Origin: Aminobacter aganoensis
GTDB lineage: Bacteria > Pseudomonadota > Alphaproteobacteria > Rhizobiales > Rhizobiaceae
DNA length: 64,000 nt
Assembly: GCF_014206975.1 (NCBI RefSeq)
Contig: NZ_JACHOU010000019.1
Coordinates: forward strand, 27,189 to 91,188
Direction of reading: 5' to 3'
The position numbers were made by a program, and so were the translations under genes. The notes under the pieces are model-generated. The model made no database searches, was not told the origin of the DNA, and saw only the letters and a program-made list of their open reading frames with translations. Positions 17,449-26,480 of this stretch are shown piece by piece (positions within the stretch are counted from its first letter, which is position 1; every line of letters starts with the position of its first letter).

Positions 17449-19461
17449 ATGGCCATGGCAATCGACACTCCCCTGCCCGCCGGACGGACGCTGAAGCTCG
17501 CCCTCGACAAGGACGAGGCGATCAAGCGTGGTCTGATGATCGTGATCGCGCTGTACCTGCTGGTCGCGCTCGCAGCCCCCCTCTACGTCATGCTGTCCAA
17601 GTCGTTTTCGACCTACAGCTTCGACCTCGCCAAATTCGAGTTCCAGGTCAGCGACAGCGCCGGCAACTGGGGCGATCCGGTCACCGCCGCGGCACTCAAT
17701 GGCGAGCTCAACGCCATTCCCGAGGAGAAGCTTGGGACCAATTCCGACGGCCGCCTGCAGGCAACGAGCTTCTTTCCCGAATTCAGCTTCCGTAGTCCGG
17801 TCAAATACAAGATCCGAGGCACGACACCGGACGCGACCTATCTTGTCGGCCTGCAACTGCACAGCGGCACCGAATGGCAGGAATTCGACTCCAATGCGTT
17901 CCGCAGGGTGATGCTAAGGCCCTCGCGGGCGATCGGTCTGGAGAACTACGCCACCTACTTCTCGACGCCGACGCTGTTCCGCTCGATCGAGAACTCGGTC
18001 TTCATCGCCGTCATCAGCACCATCGTCACCGTCGGGCTGGCCTTCGGTTTCGCCTATGCGCTGAACCGCAGCTGCATGCGTTTCAAGGACGCATTCAAGC
18101 TCGTCGCCATGGTACCGATCCTGGTGCCGTCCCTGCTGCCCGGCATCGCCCTCATCTACCTCTTCGGCAACCAGGGCCTGTTCAAGGACGTGCTGATGGG
18201 CGCGTCGATCTACGGTCCGCTCGGCATCGTTGTCGGCTCGGTGTTCTTCGCCTTCCCCCACGCCATGATCATCATCTCGACGGCGCTGGCCATATCCGAT
18301 CAGCGCCACTACGAGGCCGCCGCTTCGCTGCGGGCCAGCCGGTGGCGCACCTTCTGGACGGTTACCATACCGGGCGCGCGCTACGGCCTGATCTCCGCCG
18401 CCTTCGTGGTGTTCACCCTTGTCATCACCGATTTCGGCCTGCCCAAGGTCATCGGCGGCCAGTACAACGTTCTTGCCGTCGACATCTACAAGCAGGTCAT
18501 CGGCCAGCAGAATTTCGAGATGGGCGCGGTAGTCTCGGTCATCCTGCTGATTCCGGCCATCGCCGCCTTCGTCGTCGACCGCATGGTCACCAAGAAGCAG
18601 GTGGCACTGCTGTCGGCTCGCTCAGTGCCTTATCAGCCCAAGCCCAATCGCGGCTTCGACGCGCTCTGCCTCGCCTGGTGCGCGCTGATCGCCGTGTTCA
18701 TCATCGGCATCATGGTCACCAGCCAGTTCGCCGCACTGGTCAAGCTCTGGCCTTACGACCTCAGCCTCAGCCTCAAGCACTTTGCCTTCGACCGCATGGA
18801 TGGCGGCGGCTGGGGTTCCTACTACAACTCCATCCGCTTGGCAGCGCTGACGGCGATCATCGGCACGGCCATCATTTTCGTCGGCGCCTACATGGTGGAG
18901 AAGACCGAAGGTTTTCGCTCAGGTCGCTCGGCCTTTCAGTTCCTGGCCATGCTGCCCATGGCTGTGCCGGGCATGGTGCTTGGCCTCGCCTACATCTTCT
19001 TCTTCAACGATCCGGCCAACCCGCTGCACGCTATCTACGGGACCATGACGATCCTGGTGGTCTGCACCATCACCCATTTCTACACGGTAGGGCACCTGAC
19101 TGCGCTGACGGCGCTGAAGCAGATCGACCAGGAATTCGAACCGGTGGCGGCGTCGCTCAAGCAGCCCTTGTACAAGCTGTTCGCCCGCGTCACGGTTCCG
19201 GTCTGCCTGCCGGCGATCCTCGACATCTCGATCTACCTGTTCGTCAATGCGATGACGACGGTGTCGGCCGTGGTGTTCCTCTATTCGAAGGACACCGCGC
19301 TGGCCTCGGTCGCCGTGCTCAACATGGACGATGCCGGCGACGTCGCCCCGGCGGCGGCCATGGCGATGATGATCTTCTACACCAACATCGCAGCGCGCCT
19401 GATCCACCTGCTCCTCTCCAAGGTGCTAATCGCGCGGACGCAGGCCTGGAGAGCGAGATAA
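17449..19461 (+). CDS. 2-aminoethylphosphonate-type ABC transporter permease, two fused permease domains
   Basis: A 670-residue permease with two binding-protein-dependent transport domains in one chain, as in FbpB and the aminoethylphosphonate permease group (TIGR03262-like). The first EAA loop is near 'AAASLRASRWRTFWTVTIPGARYG' (about residues 285-310) and the second near 'AASLKQPLYKLFARVTVPVCLPA' (about 565-590). Between them lies a soluble loop with 'SARSVPYQPKPNRGFD'. The N-terminal part includes an unusually long periplasmic region (about 45-165) between the first two membrane segments. Start 17449 has GGGAGG at ideal spacing. Confidence 0.87.
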   Translation: MAMAIDTPLPAGRTLKLALDKDEAIKRGLMIVIALYLLVALAAPLYVMLSKSFSTYSFDLAKFEFQVSDSAGNWGDPVTAAALNGELNAIPEEKLGTNSDGRLQATSFFPEFSFRSPVKYKIRGTTPDATYLVGLQLHSGTEWQEFDSNAFRRVMLRPSRAIGLENYATYFSTPTLFRSIENSVFIAVISTIVTVGLAFGFAYALNRSCMRFKDAFKLVAMVPILVPSLLPGIALIYLFGNQGLFKDVLMGASIYGPLGIVVGSVFFAFPHAMIIISTALAISDQRHYEAAASLRASRWRTFWTVTIPGARYGLISAAFVVFTLVITDFGLPKVIGGQYNVLAVDIYKQVIGQQNFEMGAVVSVILLIPAIAAFVVDRMVTKKQVALLSARSVPYQPKPNRGFDALCLAWCALIAVFIIGIMVTSQFAALVKLWPYDLSLSLKHFAFDRMDGGGWGSYYNSIRLAALTAIIGTAIIFVGAYMVEKTEGFRSGRSAFQFLAMLPMAVPGMVLGLAYIFFFNDPANPLHAIYGTMTILVVCTITHFYTVGHLTALTALKQIDQEFEPVAASLKQPLYKLFARVTVPVCLPAILDISIYLFVNAMTTVSAVVFLYSKDTALASVAVLNMDDAGDVAPAAAMAMMIFYTNIAARLIHLLLSKVLIARTQAWRAR

Positions 19462-19463
19462 GT

Positions 19464-20096
19464 CTACTTGACCCGGTCGGGATGAGCCTTGGCGAAAGCG
19501 TCGAGTTGCTCGCACCGGCCGGCAATGTCGAGGACGCGCGGCAGGCCCGAGATGTCGACGTCCCAGCGCCTGGCGTTGTAGACCTGCGGCACCAGGCAGA
19601 AATCGGCCATGGCTGGCGTGTCGCCGTGGCAGAATTGACCGGTCGAGGGGTGCTCCAGCAGCCGTTCGAAAGCAGCCAGCCCATCGCCGATGAACTTCTG
19701 CATCCAGGCGTCGCGCGCTGCTTCGCCATCGGTCGCAACCCGCATCAGCTCGACAACCACGCCGGTGTTGCAGACGGCGTGGATTTCCATGGCGATGGCA
19801 TAAGACAACTGGCGCACACGCTGGCGCCCGACGGGATCGGAGGGCAGGAAACCGGCTGCCCTGGTCTCGTTGAGATATTCGATGATCGCCAGCGACTGGG
19901 TGAAGGCATGGCCGTCGACCTCCAACACGGGCACTAGCCCTTGCGGGTTTCGCGCCAGATGCCCGGCCGATTTCTGGTCCTTCGCCAACAGATCGACGGA
20001 CACCGAACGAAACTCCTCGCCCAGCATGTTGAGCGCGATACGCACGCGATAGCTCGCGGACGAACGCCAGTAGTCGAACAGAACGGTTTCGCTCAT
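19464..20096 (-). CDS. maiA: Maleylacetoacetate isomerase
   Basis: A 210-residue zeta-class glutathione transferase that isomerises maleylacetoacetate to fumarylacetoacetate, the penultimate step of homogentisate breakdown. The N-terminal thioredoxin-like fold begins 'LFDYWRSSASYRVRIALN', where the SSxSxR-type active-site motif of zeta GSTs is visible. 'LVPVLEVDG' and 'QSLAIIEYL' are the glutathione-binding segments. It starts 5 bp after the fahA stop, as third gene of the hmgA-fahA-maiA operon. The open frame upstream of 20096 is a shadow of fahA. Confidence 0.92.
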   Translation of the reverse strand: MSETVLFDYWRSSASYRVRIALNMLGEEFRSVSVDLLAKDQKSAGHLARNPQGLVPVLEVDGHAFTQSLAIIEYLNETRAAGFLPSDPVGRQRVRQLSYAIAMEIHAVCNTGVVVELMRVATDGEAARDAWMQKFIGDGLAAFERLLEHPSTGQFCHGDTPAMADFCLVPQVYNARRWDVDISGLPRVLDIAGRCEQLDAFAKAHPDRVK

Positions 20097-20101
20097 GCGA
20101 T

Positions 20102-21118
20102 TCAGGCCTTCTCGTATTTCGCCACGGTCTGCTCGATGGCGCCAAATATCGAGTGGCCCGTCTTGTCGTGCATCTCGATGCGGACCAGGTCGCCGAACTT
20201 CAGGAACGGCGTTTTCGCAGCCCCCGTTTCGATGGTCTCGATCGTCCTGATTTCGGCGATGCAGGAATAGCCCGCACCGCCTTCGGCAACCGGCTTGCCA
20301 GGTCCGCCGTCGAGCTTGTTGGAGACCGTGCCCGAGCCGATGATCGTGCCGGCGCAGAGCGGCCGGGTTTTCGCAGCATGGGCGACGAGCTGGCCGAAAT
20401 CGAAAGTCATGTCGAGGCCGGCATTGGCCCGGCCAATTGGCTTGCCGTTGACGCCGACAAGGAGTGGCAAGTGCAGCTTGCCGCCGTCCCAGGCGTTGCC
20501 CAACTCGTCCGGGCTGACCGCAACCGGCGAGAACGCCGTCGACGGCTTGGATTGGAAAAAGCCAAAACCCTTGGCGAGTTCCGCCGGGATCTGGCCGCGC
20601 AACGAAACGTCGTTGACCAGCATGACCAGCCGTATGGCGTCCCGCGCCTCTTCGACAGACGCGCCCATCGCCACATCGTCGACGATGACGGCAACCTCGC
20701 CTTCGAGGTCGATGCCCCAGGCCTCGTCGGCCATGACGATCGGATCGCGCGGACCGAGGAACGAGTCCGAACCACCCTGATAGATCAGCGGATCGGTCCA
20801 GAAGCTTGCCGGCATCTCGGCGCCGCGTGCCTTCCGCACCAGCTCGACATGATTCACATAGGCAGACCCATCGGCCCACTGATAGGCGCGCGGCAAAGGC
20901 GAGGCCGCATCATGCTCGTGGAAGCGCATCGTCGGCTGGCTGCCAGTCTCAATGCCTTCGGCGACATTGGCCAGCCGCGGGCCGACATGGGCCCAGTCGT
21001 CGAGTGCCGCCTGCAGCGTGCGGGCGATGTGGCCAACCTCGGAACAGCTGGTGAGGTCCTTCGAGACCACGACCAGCCGGCCGTCGCGGGTGGAGTCTTT
21101 CAGCGTCGCGAGTTTCAT
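20102..21118 (-). CDS. fahA: Fumarylacetoacetate hydrolase family protein
   Basis: A 338-residue FAH-fold hydrolase, expected to split fumarylacetoacetate into fumarate and acetoacetate. The metal-binding core is visible as 'DLEGEVAVIVDD' and 'LCAGTIIGSGTVSN'. It is of the shorter bacterial type (eukaryotic FAH is about 420). ATG 21118 starts the conserved 'MKLATLKD'; upstream frame is rejected. It lies 13 bp after hmgA and 5 bp before maiA, so the pathway role is well supported by context. Confidence 0.92.
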   Translation of the reverse strand: MKLATLKDSTRDGRLVVVSKDLTSCSEVGHIARTLQAALDDWAHVGPRLANVAEGIETGSQPTMRFHEHDAASPLPRAYQWADGSAYVNHVELVRKARGAEMPASFWTDPLIYQGGSDSFLGPRDPIVMADEAWGIDLEGEVAVIVDDVAMGASVEEARDAIRLVMLVNDVSLRGQIPAELAKGFGFFQSKPSTAFSPVAVSPDELGNAWDGGKLHLPLLVGVNGKPIGRANAGLDMTFDFGQLVAHAAKTRPLCAGTIIGSGTVSNKLDGGPGKPVAEGGAGYSCIAEIRTIETIETGAAKTPFLKFGDLVRIEMHDKTGHSIFGAIEQTVAKYEKA

Positions 21119-21131
21119 GGTGTTCCCGTCT

Positions 21132-22481
21132 TCACTTGATGCCTGGTGTGCCGTCGAACTTGCGTTCCAGACCATCCCAGCAATCGATGTAATTGTCCTG
21201 CAGTGTTTCCAACTCGGCGGCAAATTTCGTCAGTTGCTGGGGAAAGCGCGTCTCGAACATGAAGGCCATGGTGTGGTCGAGCTTGACCGGCTTGAGTTCG
21301 CCGTTCGACGCCTTCTCGAAGCCCATGGCATCCGGTCCGTGCGGCAACATCATGTTGTGCAGGCTCATGCCGCCAGGCACGAAGCCCTCTTCCTTGGCGT
21401 CGTACTGGCCGTAGATCAGACCCATGAACTCGCTCATGATGTTGCGGTGATACCAGGGCGGGCGGAAGCTGTGCTCGGCGACAAGCCAGCGCGGCGGGAA
21501 GATGACGAAATCGACATTGGCCGTGCCTGCCTCTTCCGTCGGGGCGGTCAACACCGTGAAGATCGACGGATCGGGATGGTCGAACAGGATGGCACCGACC
21601 GGCGAGAAGGTGCGCAGGTCATATTTGAACGGCGCATAGTTGCCATGCCAGGCGACGACGTCGAGCGGCGAATGGCCGATCTCCGTGACATGGAACTTGC
21701 CGCACCATTTGACCAGCACGCGGCAAGGCGTTTCCTTGTCCTCATAGGCAGCCGTCGGCGTCTTGAAGTCGCGCGGATTGGCCAGGCAGTTGGCGCCGAT
21801 CGGGCCCCGGTCGGGCATCGTGAACTTGGCGCCGTAATTCTCGCAGATGTAGCCACGCCGCATCTCGCCCTCGCCGAGGCGCGAGACCTTGAACATCATG
21901 CCACGCGGGATCAGGCAGATCTCCGATGGCTCGACGTCGATGATGCCCATTTCGGTAAAGATGCGGATCGACCCCACCTCGGGCACGATCAGCAGTTCGC
22001 CGTCGGCATTGAAGAAATAGTCGTCGTCCATGTCGTCGTTGAAGGCATAGACATGTGCGGCCATGCCAACCTGGGTCATCGCATCCCCCGCCGTCGTCAT
22101 GGTGCGGATGCCCTGGATGAAATTCGTCCTGTCGTTGGGCTCAGGCAGCGGACCCCAGCGCAGCTGTCCGAGCGCAAGAGAATGATCGTCGAGGCAAGGC
22201 GCGGTCTTCCAGTGCGGATAGCTGGCGCCCGAAAACCGCTTGGTGTGACGAACGCTCGGGCGGATACGGTAGAGCCAGGAGCGCTCGTTGGTGCCGCGCG
22301 GCGCGGTGAATGGCGAGCCTGACAGCTGCTCGGCATAGAGGCCGTAATTGCACTTCTGCGGGCTGTTCTGGCCCTGTGGCAGCGCGCCCGGCAGCGCCTC
22401 GGTCTCGAAGTCGTTGCCGAAGCCCGGCATGTATTTCAAGGCCGCGGCAGCAACCGCCTGCTTTTCGGTTTTGTCCAGCAT
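21132..22481 (-). CDS. hmgA: Homogentisate 1,2-dioxygenase
   Basis: A 449-residue iron dioxygenase that opens the ring of homogentisate to maleylacetoacetate. The N-terminus '[26 protein letters not shown]' and '[20 protein letters not shown]' are diagnostic. The iron ligand region around '[26 protein letters not shown]' near the C-terminal third is intact. The ATG at 22481 has GGGAGG at 8-bp spacing; a GTG 9 bp upstream is too close to that site. First gene of hmgA-fahA-maiA and divergent from a MarR regulator. Confidence 0.95.
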   Translation of the reverse strand: MLDKTEKQAVAAAALKYMPGFGNDFETEALPGALPQGQNSPQKCNYGLYAEQLSGSPFTAPRGTNERSWLYRIRPSVRHTKRFSGASYPHWKTAPCLDDHSLALGQLRWGPLPEPNDRTNFIQGIRTMTTAGDAMTQVGMAAHVYAFNDDMDDDYFFNADGELLIVPEVGSIRIFTEMGIIDVEPSEICLIPRGMMFKVSRLGEGEMRRGYICENYGAKFTMPDRGPIGANCLANPRDFKTPTAAYEDKETPCRVLVKWCGKFHVTEIGHSPLDVVAWHGNYAPFKYDLRTFSPVGAILFDHPDPSIFTVLTAPTEEAGTANVDFVIFPPRWLVAEHSFRPPWYHRNIMSEFMGLIYGQYDAKEEGFVPGGMSLHNMMLPHGPDAMGFEKASNGELKPVKLDHTMAFMFETRFPQQLTKFAAELETLQDNYIDCWDGLERKFDGTPGIK

Positions 22482-22519
22482 GGCTTGCACCTCCCGTCAG
22501 CACATGAGATCGTCTAATT

Positions 22520-22535
22520 GGTTGCAATTGTAACC
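22520..22535. promoter_or_regulatory. Putative MarR operator between hmgA and marR
   Basis: A near-perfect 16-bp palindrome, GGTTGCAATTGTAACC, with one mismatched pair lies in the 84-bp divergent gap. AT-rich palindromes of this size are typical MarR operators. It is placed to control both genes. Confidence 0.55.
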
Positions 22536-22565
22536 GTTGATTTTGTAACTATCAAAGGCTGCACG

Positions 22566-23015
22566 ATGCCTCCGCCCTTCGATCTCGAGAGCTTCCTGCC
22601 CTATCGGCTGAACCGCGCCGCCGAGCTGATCAGCCTGAGCTTCGCACGCGAATACAAGCAGCGCTACCAGATGACACGGCCGGAATGGCGCACGCTCGCA
22701 GCTCTCGGCAGCGCCGGGCGAATGACGGCGACAGAGGTCGGCGCCCATTCCAACATGCACAAGACCAAGGTCAGCCGCACCGTGGCAGCACTCGCCGGGC
22801 GCCGCTGGCTGAAGCGGCGCGAGAACGAGTCCGACCGCAGGGTCGAGCATCTCGAACTCACCGCCGCCGGCCTCAGGGCCTATGGCGAGATCGCCGACCT
22901 TGCGCGTACATATCAGGCGAGCCTGGAAGCTGCGCTCGGATCAGGCGCCATCGAGCGCATCGAGGCGGGGCTGGCCGAGGTCGAGCGGGCGTTGCTGGAA
23001 AAGAGGCGACCGTAG
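22566..23015 (+). CDS. MarR family transcriptional regulator (probable homogentisate pathway regulator)
   Basis: A 149-residue winged-HTH protein. The recognition region 'TATEVGAHSNMHKTKVSRTVAALAGRRWLKRRENESDRRVEHLELTAAG' contains the MarR wing 'DRRVEHLELT'. Divergent from hmgA with a palindrome in the shared promoter, so it probably represses the homogentisate operon and responds to a pathway intermediate. This is inference from position. Confidence 0.87.
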   Translation: MPPPFDLESFLPYRLNRAAELISLSFAREYKQRYQMTRPEWRTLAALGSAGRMTATEVGAHSNMHKTKVSRTVAALAGRRWLKRRENESDRRVEHLELTAAGLRAYGEIADLARTYQASLEAALGSGAIERIEAGLAEVERALLEKRRP

Positions 23016-23125
23016 TCCCCCTCCCTCTTGTGGGGAGGGGTCGGGCGTGGGGGTACCTCTTTGCCAGTGGCGCGCCTAGCCACACCCCCACCCTTTATCC
23101 CTCCCCCGAAGGGGGAGGGAGGGCG
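23016..23125. repeat. GC-rich palindromic intergenic repeat
   Basis: After the marR stop, runs of CCCCCTCCCTC, GGGGAGGGG, ACCCCCACCC and CTCCCCC-GAA-GGGGGAG form nested inverted repeats. These resemble the C/G-run palindromic units scattered between genes in rhizobia and Brucella relatives. Copy number elsewhere cannot be seen; only one unit occurs in this window. Confidence 0.6.
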
Positions 23126-23154
23126 TCCACGTCGCGCTCGACTTAGCCGCGCCC

Positions 23155-23622
23155 CTACCCTATCGGCAGCGGCCCGAACTGCTTCAGCGTCGTCAGCACG
23201 ATCGCCGTCTTCACGTGCTGCACGGAATCATGCGGCAACAGCACTTCGTTGACGAAACGCGACAGGTCCGACAGTCCCCGGACCGCGACCTTGATGTGGT
23301 AGTCCATCTCGCCGGTCAGCGAATAGGCCTCGAGCACTTCGGGCAGGTCGTTGACCAACCGGGCGAAACGCTGGGCATTGTCGCGGTTGTGGGTGGCAAG
23401 CGTCACCGAGATCACCACCAGCAGGTCGAGCCCCAATCGCTCGCGGTCGAGCATCGCCTGGTAGCCGCGGATGAAGCCTTCCGCCTCCAGCCGGGCGCGC
23501 CGCCGCGAGCATTGCGAAGCCGACAGCGCAATCTTCTCCGACAGTTCGTTGTTGGTTAGACGTCCGTCGAGCTGCAGTTCGCGCAGGATCTTGAGGTCGA
23601 ACTGGTCGAGTGCTTCATTCAT
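23155..23622 (-). CDS. Lrp/AsnC family transcriptional regulator
   Basis: A 155-residue Lrp-type regulator: N-terminal HTH ('LDQFDLKILRELQLDGRLTNNELSEKIALSASQCSRRRARLEAEG') and C-terminal RAM domain (about 65-150). ATG 23622 begins the conserved N-terminus. It diverges from hppD across a 125-bp gap with an inverted repeat, so it likely controls hppD, perhaps sensing tyrosine or phenylalanine. The upstream in-frame codons are not family-like. Confidence 0.88.
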   Translation of the reverse strand: MNEALDQFDLKILRELQLDGRLTNNELSEKIALSASQCSRRRARLEAEGFIRGYQAMLDRERLGLDLLVVISVTLATHNRDNAQRFARLVNDLPEVLEAYSLTGEMDYHIKVAVRGLSDLSRFVNEVLLPHDSVQHVKTAIVLTTLKQFGPLPIG

Positions 23623-23681
23623 TGCACAAAACTCCCATTCCATGCACGCTTCACGCATAAACCAGCCCAAAGAGGATCACA

Positions 23682-23698
23682 ATGCAAGCACATTGCAT
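23682..23698. promoter_or_regulatory. Putative Lrp-type operator before hppD
   Basis: ATGCAA (23682-23687), five bases, TTGCAT (23693-23698) form an inverted repeat 50 bp before hppD. Lrp/AsnC sites often show this spacing. Confidence 0.45.
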
Positions 23699-23747
23699 CG
23701 ATTTGGGAGCACACTATGCGCAACCCCATTTCTGAGGAGGATTTGCC

Positions 23748-24857
23748 ATGGGTCCATTCCCGCACGATGCGCCGCCGGCCAAGATCAACGCCGACAATCC
23801 CGCTGGCACCGACGGCTTCGAGTTCGTCGAGTTCGCGCACCCCGAGCCCGAGAAGCTGGAAGAGCTTTTCACCCGCATGGGCTACCAGCCCGTCGCGCGC
23901 CACAAGACCAAGAAGATCACCGTCTGGCGCCAGGGCGACATCAACTACATCGTCAATGCCGAGCCGGGCAGCCATGCCATGCGCTTCGTCAACGACCATG
24001 GCCCCTGCGCTGCCTCGATGGCCTGGCGGGTGGTCGATGCCAAGCACGCCTTCGATCACGCGGTGTCGAAAGGCGCTACACCCTACACCGGTACCGACAA
24101 GGCGCTCGACGTGCCGGCCATCGTCGGCATCGGCGGCTCGCTGCTTTACTTCGTCGACAAGTACGGCGCCAAGGGCTCTGCCTACACGGCGGAATTCGAC
24201 TGGCTCGGCGAAACCGATCACAAGCCTGAAGGAGTCGGCTTCTACTTCCTCGACCACCTGACCCACAATGTCTATCGCGGCAACATGGACAAGTGGTGGG
24301 ACTTCTACCGCGAGTTGTTCGGCTTCAAGCAGATCCATTTCTTCAACATCGACGGCCGCATCACCGGCCTCGTCAGCCGCGCCATCACCTCGCCCTGCGG
24401 CAAGATCCGCATCCCGCTGAACGAGTCCAAGGATGACACCAGCCAGATCGAGGAATACCTGCGCAAGTACAAGGGCGAAGGCATCCAGCACATCGCCGTC
24501 GGCACCGACGACATCTATGCCGCCACCGACAGGATCGCCGACAAGGGACTGAAGTTCATGCCCGGCCCGCCCGATACCTACTACGAGAAGTCGCACGCCC
24601 GCGTGCACGGCCATGACGAGCCGATCGAGCGCATGAAGACGCACGGCATCCTGATCGACGGCGAAGGCGTGGTCGACGGCGGCATGACCAAGATCCTGCT
24701 GCAGATCTTCTCCAAGACCGTGATCGGCCCAATCTTCTTCGAGTTCATCCAGCGCAAGGGCGACGAGGGCTTCGGCGAAGGCAACTTTCGCGCGCTGTTC
24801 GAATCCATCGAGGAGGACCAGATCCGCCGCGGCGTGATCTCGCAGACAGCCGCCTGA
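23748..24857 (+). CDS. hppD: 4-hydroxyphenylpyruvate dioxygenase
   Basis: A 369-residue Fe(II) dioxygenase converting 4-hydroxyphenylpyruvate to homogentisate, the entry to the hmgA-fahA-maiA pathway. Two vicinal-oxygen-chelate domains are seen (about 20-150 and 165-330). Likely iron ligands lie in 'FLDHLTHNV', 'GIQHIAVGTDD' and 'IFFEFIQRKGD'. 'QRKGDEGFGEGNFRALFESIE' is the diagnostic C-terminal block. GAGGAGG sits at good spacing before ATG 23748. Confidence 0.96.
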   Translation: MGPFPHDAPPAKINADNPAGTDGFEFVEFAHPEPEKLEELFTRMGYQPVARHKTKKITVWRQGDINYIVNAEPGSHAMRFVNDHGPCAASMAWRVVDAKHAFDHAVSKGATPYTGTDKALDVPAIVGIGGSLLYFVDKYGAKGSAYTAEFDWLGETDHKPEGVGFYFLDHLTHNVYRGNMDKWWDFYRELFGFKQIHFFNIDGRITGLVSRAITSPCGKIRIPLNESKDDTSQIEEYLRKYKGEGIQHIAVGTDDIYAATDRIADKGLKFMPGPPDTYYEKSHARVHGHDEPIERMKTHGILIDGEGVVDGGMTKILLQIFSKTVIGPIFFEFIQRKGDEGFGEGNFRALFESIEEDQIRRGVISQTAA

Positions 24858-24882
24858 CGGCGACGTTACATAGGCCTCTGTT

Positions 24883-24921
24883 GGGGCGGATTGCACGCAG
24901 GGCAATCCGCCCCTCTTTTTT
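24883..24921 (+). terminator. Rho-independent terminator of hppD
   Basis: A perfect 12-bp stem (ggggcggattgc at 24883-24894, gcaatccgcccc at 24902-24913) is followed by TCTTTTTT. This is a textbook intrinsic terminator. Confidence 0.9.
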
Positions 24922-25022
24922 GGCGTTCAACCACAAGTTTGATCCAGCACAAGGAACGCCGCCGCCCAGCCTGCCACACTTGCGCGGGATGAGGATCTCC
25001 TCACCCATCGGGAGGTAGCGAA

Positions 25023-25445
25023 ATGAGCGGGATACCGCAGGCCCACGAACTTTGGCGCTCAGCCGTGCTCCATTACAAGGATTGGCGCCAGCGCCGGGCA
25101 GCCGTGCTAGAGATCAGCCAGCTTGGCAACGACGGCGAACGCATGCTCGCGGAGTGCGGACTGACGCGGTCGGACTTCAGGCAGGCGATGCGCGCTGCCT
25201 TCGCCTCGAAGATCCTGCTGCCTGAGGCCGTCAAGTCCAAGGGCGTCGATGCCGAGATATTCGAGAACCGCTACCCGGTGTGGAACCGCGACATGCGCCG
25301 GACCTGCATGATGTGCTCGGCGCGACGCCTTTGCAGCGACCGGCTTTCCTCGGGCGAGTTCGAAGCGTCCTATCGGGATTTCTGCCCCAACGCAGGCAGC
25401 CTCGACGCCCTGGCTGAGCGCCGCGATTGCCGGTTGGCGGGCTGA
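25023..25445 (+). CDS. Conserved hypothetical protein, DUF6455-like Cys-rich C-terminus
   Basis: A 140-residue soluble protein. The C-terminal half has a Cys pattern 'CMMC', then 'RRLC', then 'FCPNAGSLDAL', which resembles the alphaproteobacterial DUF6455 family. Such spacing could hold a metal or cluster, but no activity is known to me. GGGAGG precedes the ATG. It stands alone between the hppD terminator and a convergent membrane-protein gene. Confidence 0.65.
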   Translation: MSGIPQAHELWRSAVLHYKDWRQRRAAVLEISQLGNDGERMLAECGLTRSDFRQAMRAAFASKILLPEAVKSKGVDAEIFENRYPVWNRDMRRTCMMCSARRLCSDRLSSGEFEASYRDFCPNAGSLDALAERRDCRLAG

Positions 25446-25449
25446 CAGG

Positions 25450-25713
25450 TCAGGCCCTGGGAGCCATGACACTGAGCAGACGGGCGCGGCGATAAGCATC
25501 GGGGATTGACAGCGCCCAGACGAACAGGCCGCCGGCGTGCCGGCCGATGAACGAGGTTTCGGGCGTCGTGGTGACATAGGAAATCACCGCGAACAGGACG
25601 ACGAAGAAAGCAAAGGCAAGCCCTCGCTTGGGATCGCGGACCGCGACGTGACCGGCGCCCGGCAGGACGACCGCCAAGGCGAGCACGAGATAGGGGTTGA
25701 TCGGCTTGGCCAT
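25450..25713 (-). CDS. Small membrane protein, unknown function
   Basis: An 87-residue protein with two to three hydrophobic segments (about 7-20, 28-48, 60-75). 'LPGAGHVAVRDPKRGLAFAFF' resembles the short glycine-rich start of TM2-like membrane proteins. It follows the gene at 25723 by 9 bp and is probably co-transcribed. It ends 4 bp from the convergent DUF6455-like gene. Confidence 0.6.
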   Translation of the reverse strand: MAKPINPYLVLALAVVLPGAGHVAVRDPKRGLAFAFFVVLFAVISYVTTTPETSFIGRHAGGLFVWALSIPDAYRRARLLSVMAPRA

Positions 25714-25722
25714 CGATCTTCC

Positions 25723-26421
25723 TCAGGCTGCTTCATAGGCCAATGCTGCGCGCTCGTCCTCGGCAAGGACGGCGCTCAGCGCTTCGGCCTCGGCAAGGGC
25801 GGCACGCACGAGTTCGGGCGGTATGGCGGTCAGCGGAAAGCGCGCCTGCCGGAGCACTTTGTGCGCACCGGGCTCGCCTTGCGCGGCTTGCCTTATGATG
25901 CGCGTGCCGCCCGGCGTGATGACGGCTTCCTTGACCGTGGGATCGACAAACAGGTTCCTGAACAGTGCCGAGACTCGCTCGGCCTGCCAGGCCGTCGCGC
26001 GGCCATCGCCACGCATCAGCAATGATGCTTCCGTCTCGGGAGGCGCCATCCAGTCCGGCATGTCGTGGACGAGCGAATAATATTCGGCGCCGGTCGGGCG
26101 GGCCAGCGCTCCAATGGTCGGCCGCGAACGGTTGCGCTGCTCGCTGAGCGTGACCCTGAGCCAGAGCTGGGGCAAACGGCGCGTGACCATGGTGTCGGCG
26201 ATGAGTTCGATCTTTGCCTGCCTGCCATCTTCGAGCCGGCCCACGACGACAGGAAAATGATCGGGCCCGAAACTGATGCGGGAACTGGCAAACAGCCTCG
26301 CAGCGTCGTCGAGCAGGCCTTTGCGCTCGGCCAGTGCAGCGTGGTGATCGCGAACGGCGCACATGCCCATCCAGCCGCATGCAGCCGCGGCGAAGACTGA
26401 GAGGGCGATGGTGGTGAGCAT
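25723..26421 (-). CDS. Hypothetical membrane-anchored protein
   Basis: A 232-residue protein beginning with a hydrophobic anchor or signal ('MLTTIALSVFAAAACGWMGM'). The rest is soluble, has no motif I recognise and is Ala/Arg-rich, with a charged C-terminus. ATG 26421 is chosen since the upstream frame crosses the terminator hairpin of the APC operon. It pairs with the 87-residue membrane protein downstream. Confidence 0.6.
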   Translation of the reverse strand: MLTTIALSVFAAAACGWMGMCAVRDHHAALAERKGLLDDAARLFASSRISFGPDHFPVVVGRLEDGRQAKIELIADTMVTRRLPQLWLRVTLSEQRNRSRPTIGALARPTGAEYYSLVHDMPDWMAPPETEASLLMRGDGRATAWQAERVSALFRNLFVDPTVKEAVITPGGTRIIRQAAQGEPGAHKVLRQARFPLTAIPPELVRAALAEAEALSAVLAEDERAALAYEAA

Positions 26422-26436
26422 TGGGGCCGCCTTGTT

Positions 26437-26470
26437 GCGAAAATGGCGGCGCGAGGTCCGCGCCGCCATT
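26437..26470 (-). terminator. Terminator of the APC permease operon
   Basis: Reading the minus strand, a perfect 12-bp stem (AATGGCGGCGCG and CGCGCCGCCATT, 5-base loop) is followed by TTTTCG. It lies 11 bp after the permease stop. Confidence 0.7.
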
Positions 26471-26480
26471 CCCTGGTAGG

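Noticed and set aside
17874..19937. A 687-codon plus-strand frame over the double permease
   Set aside because: It lies out of frame with the permease and runs on into the antisense of maiA; Arg/His-rich with no domains.
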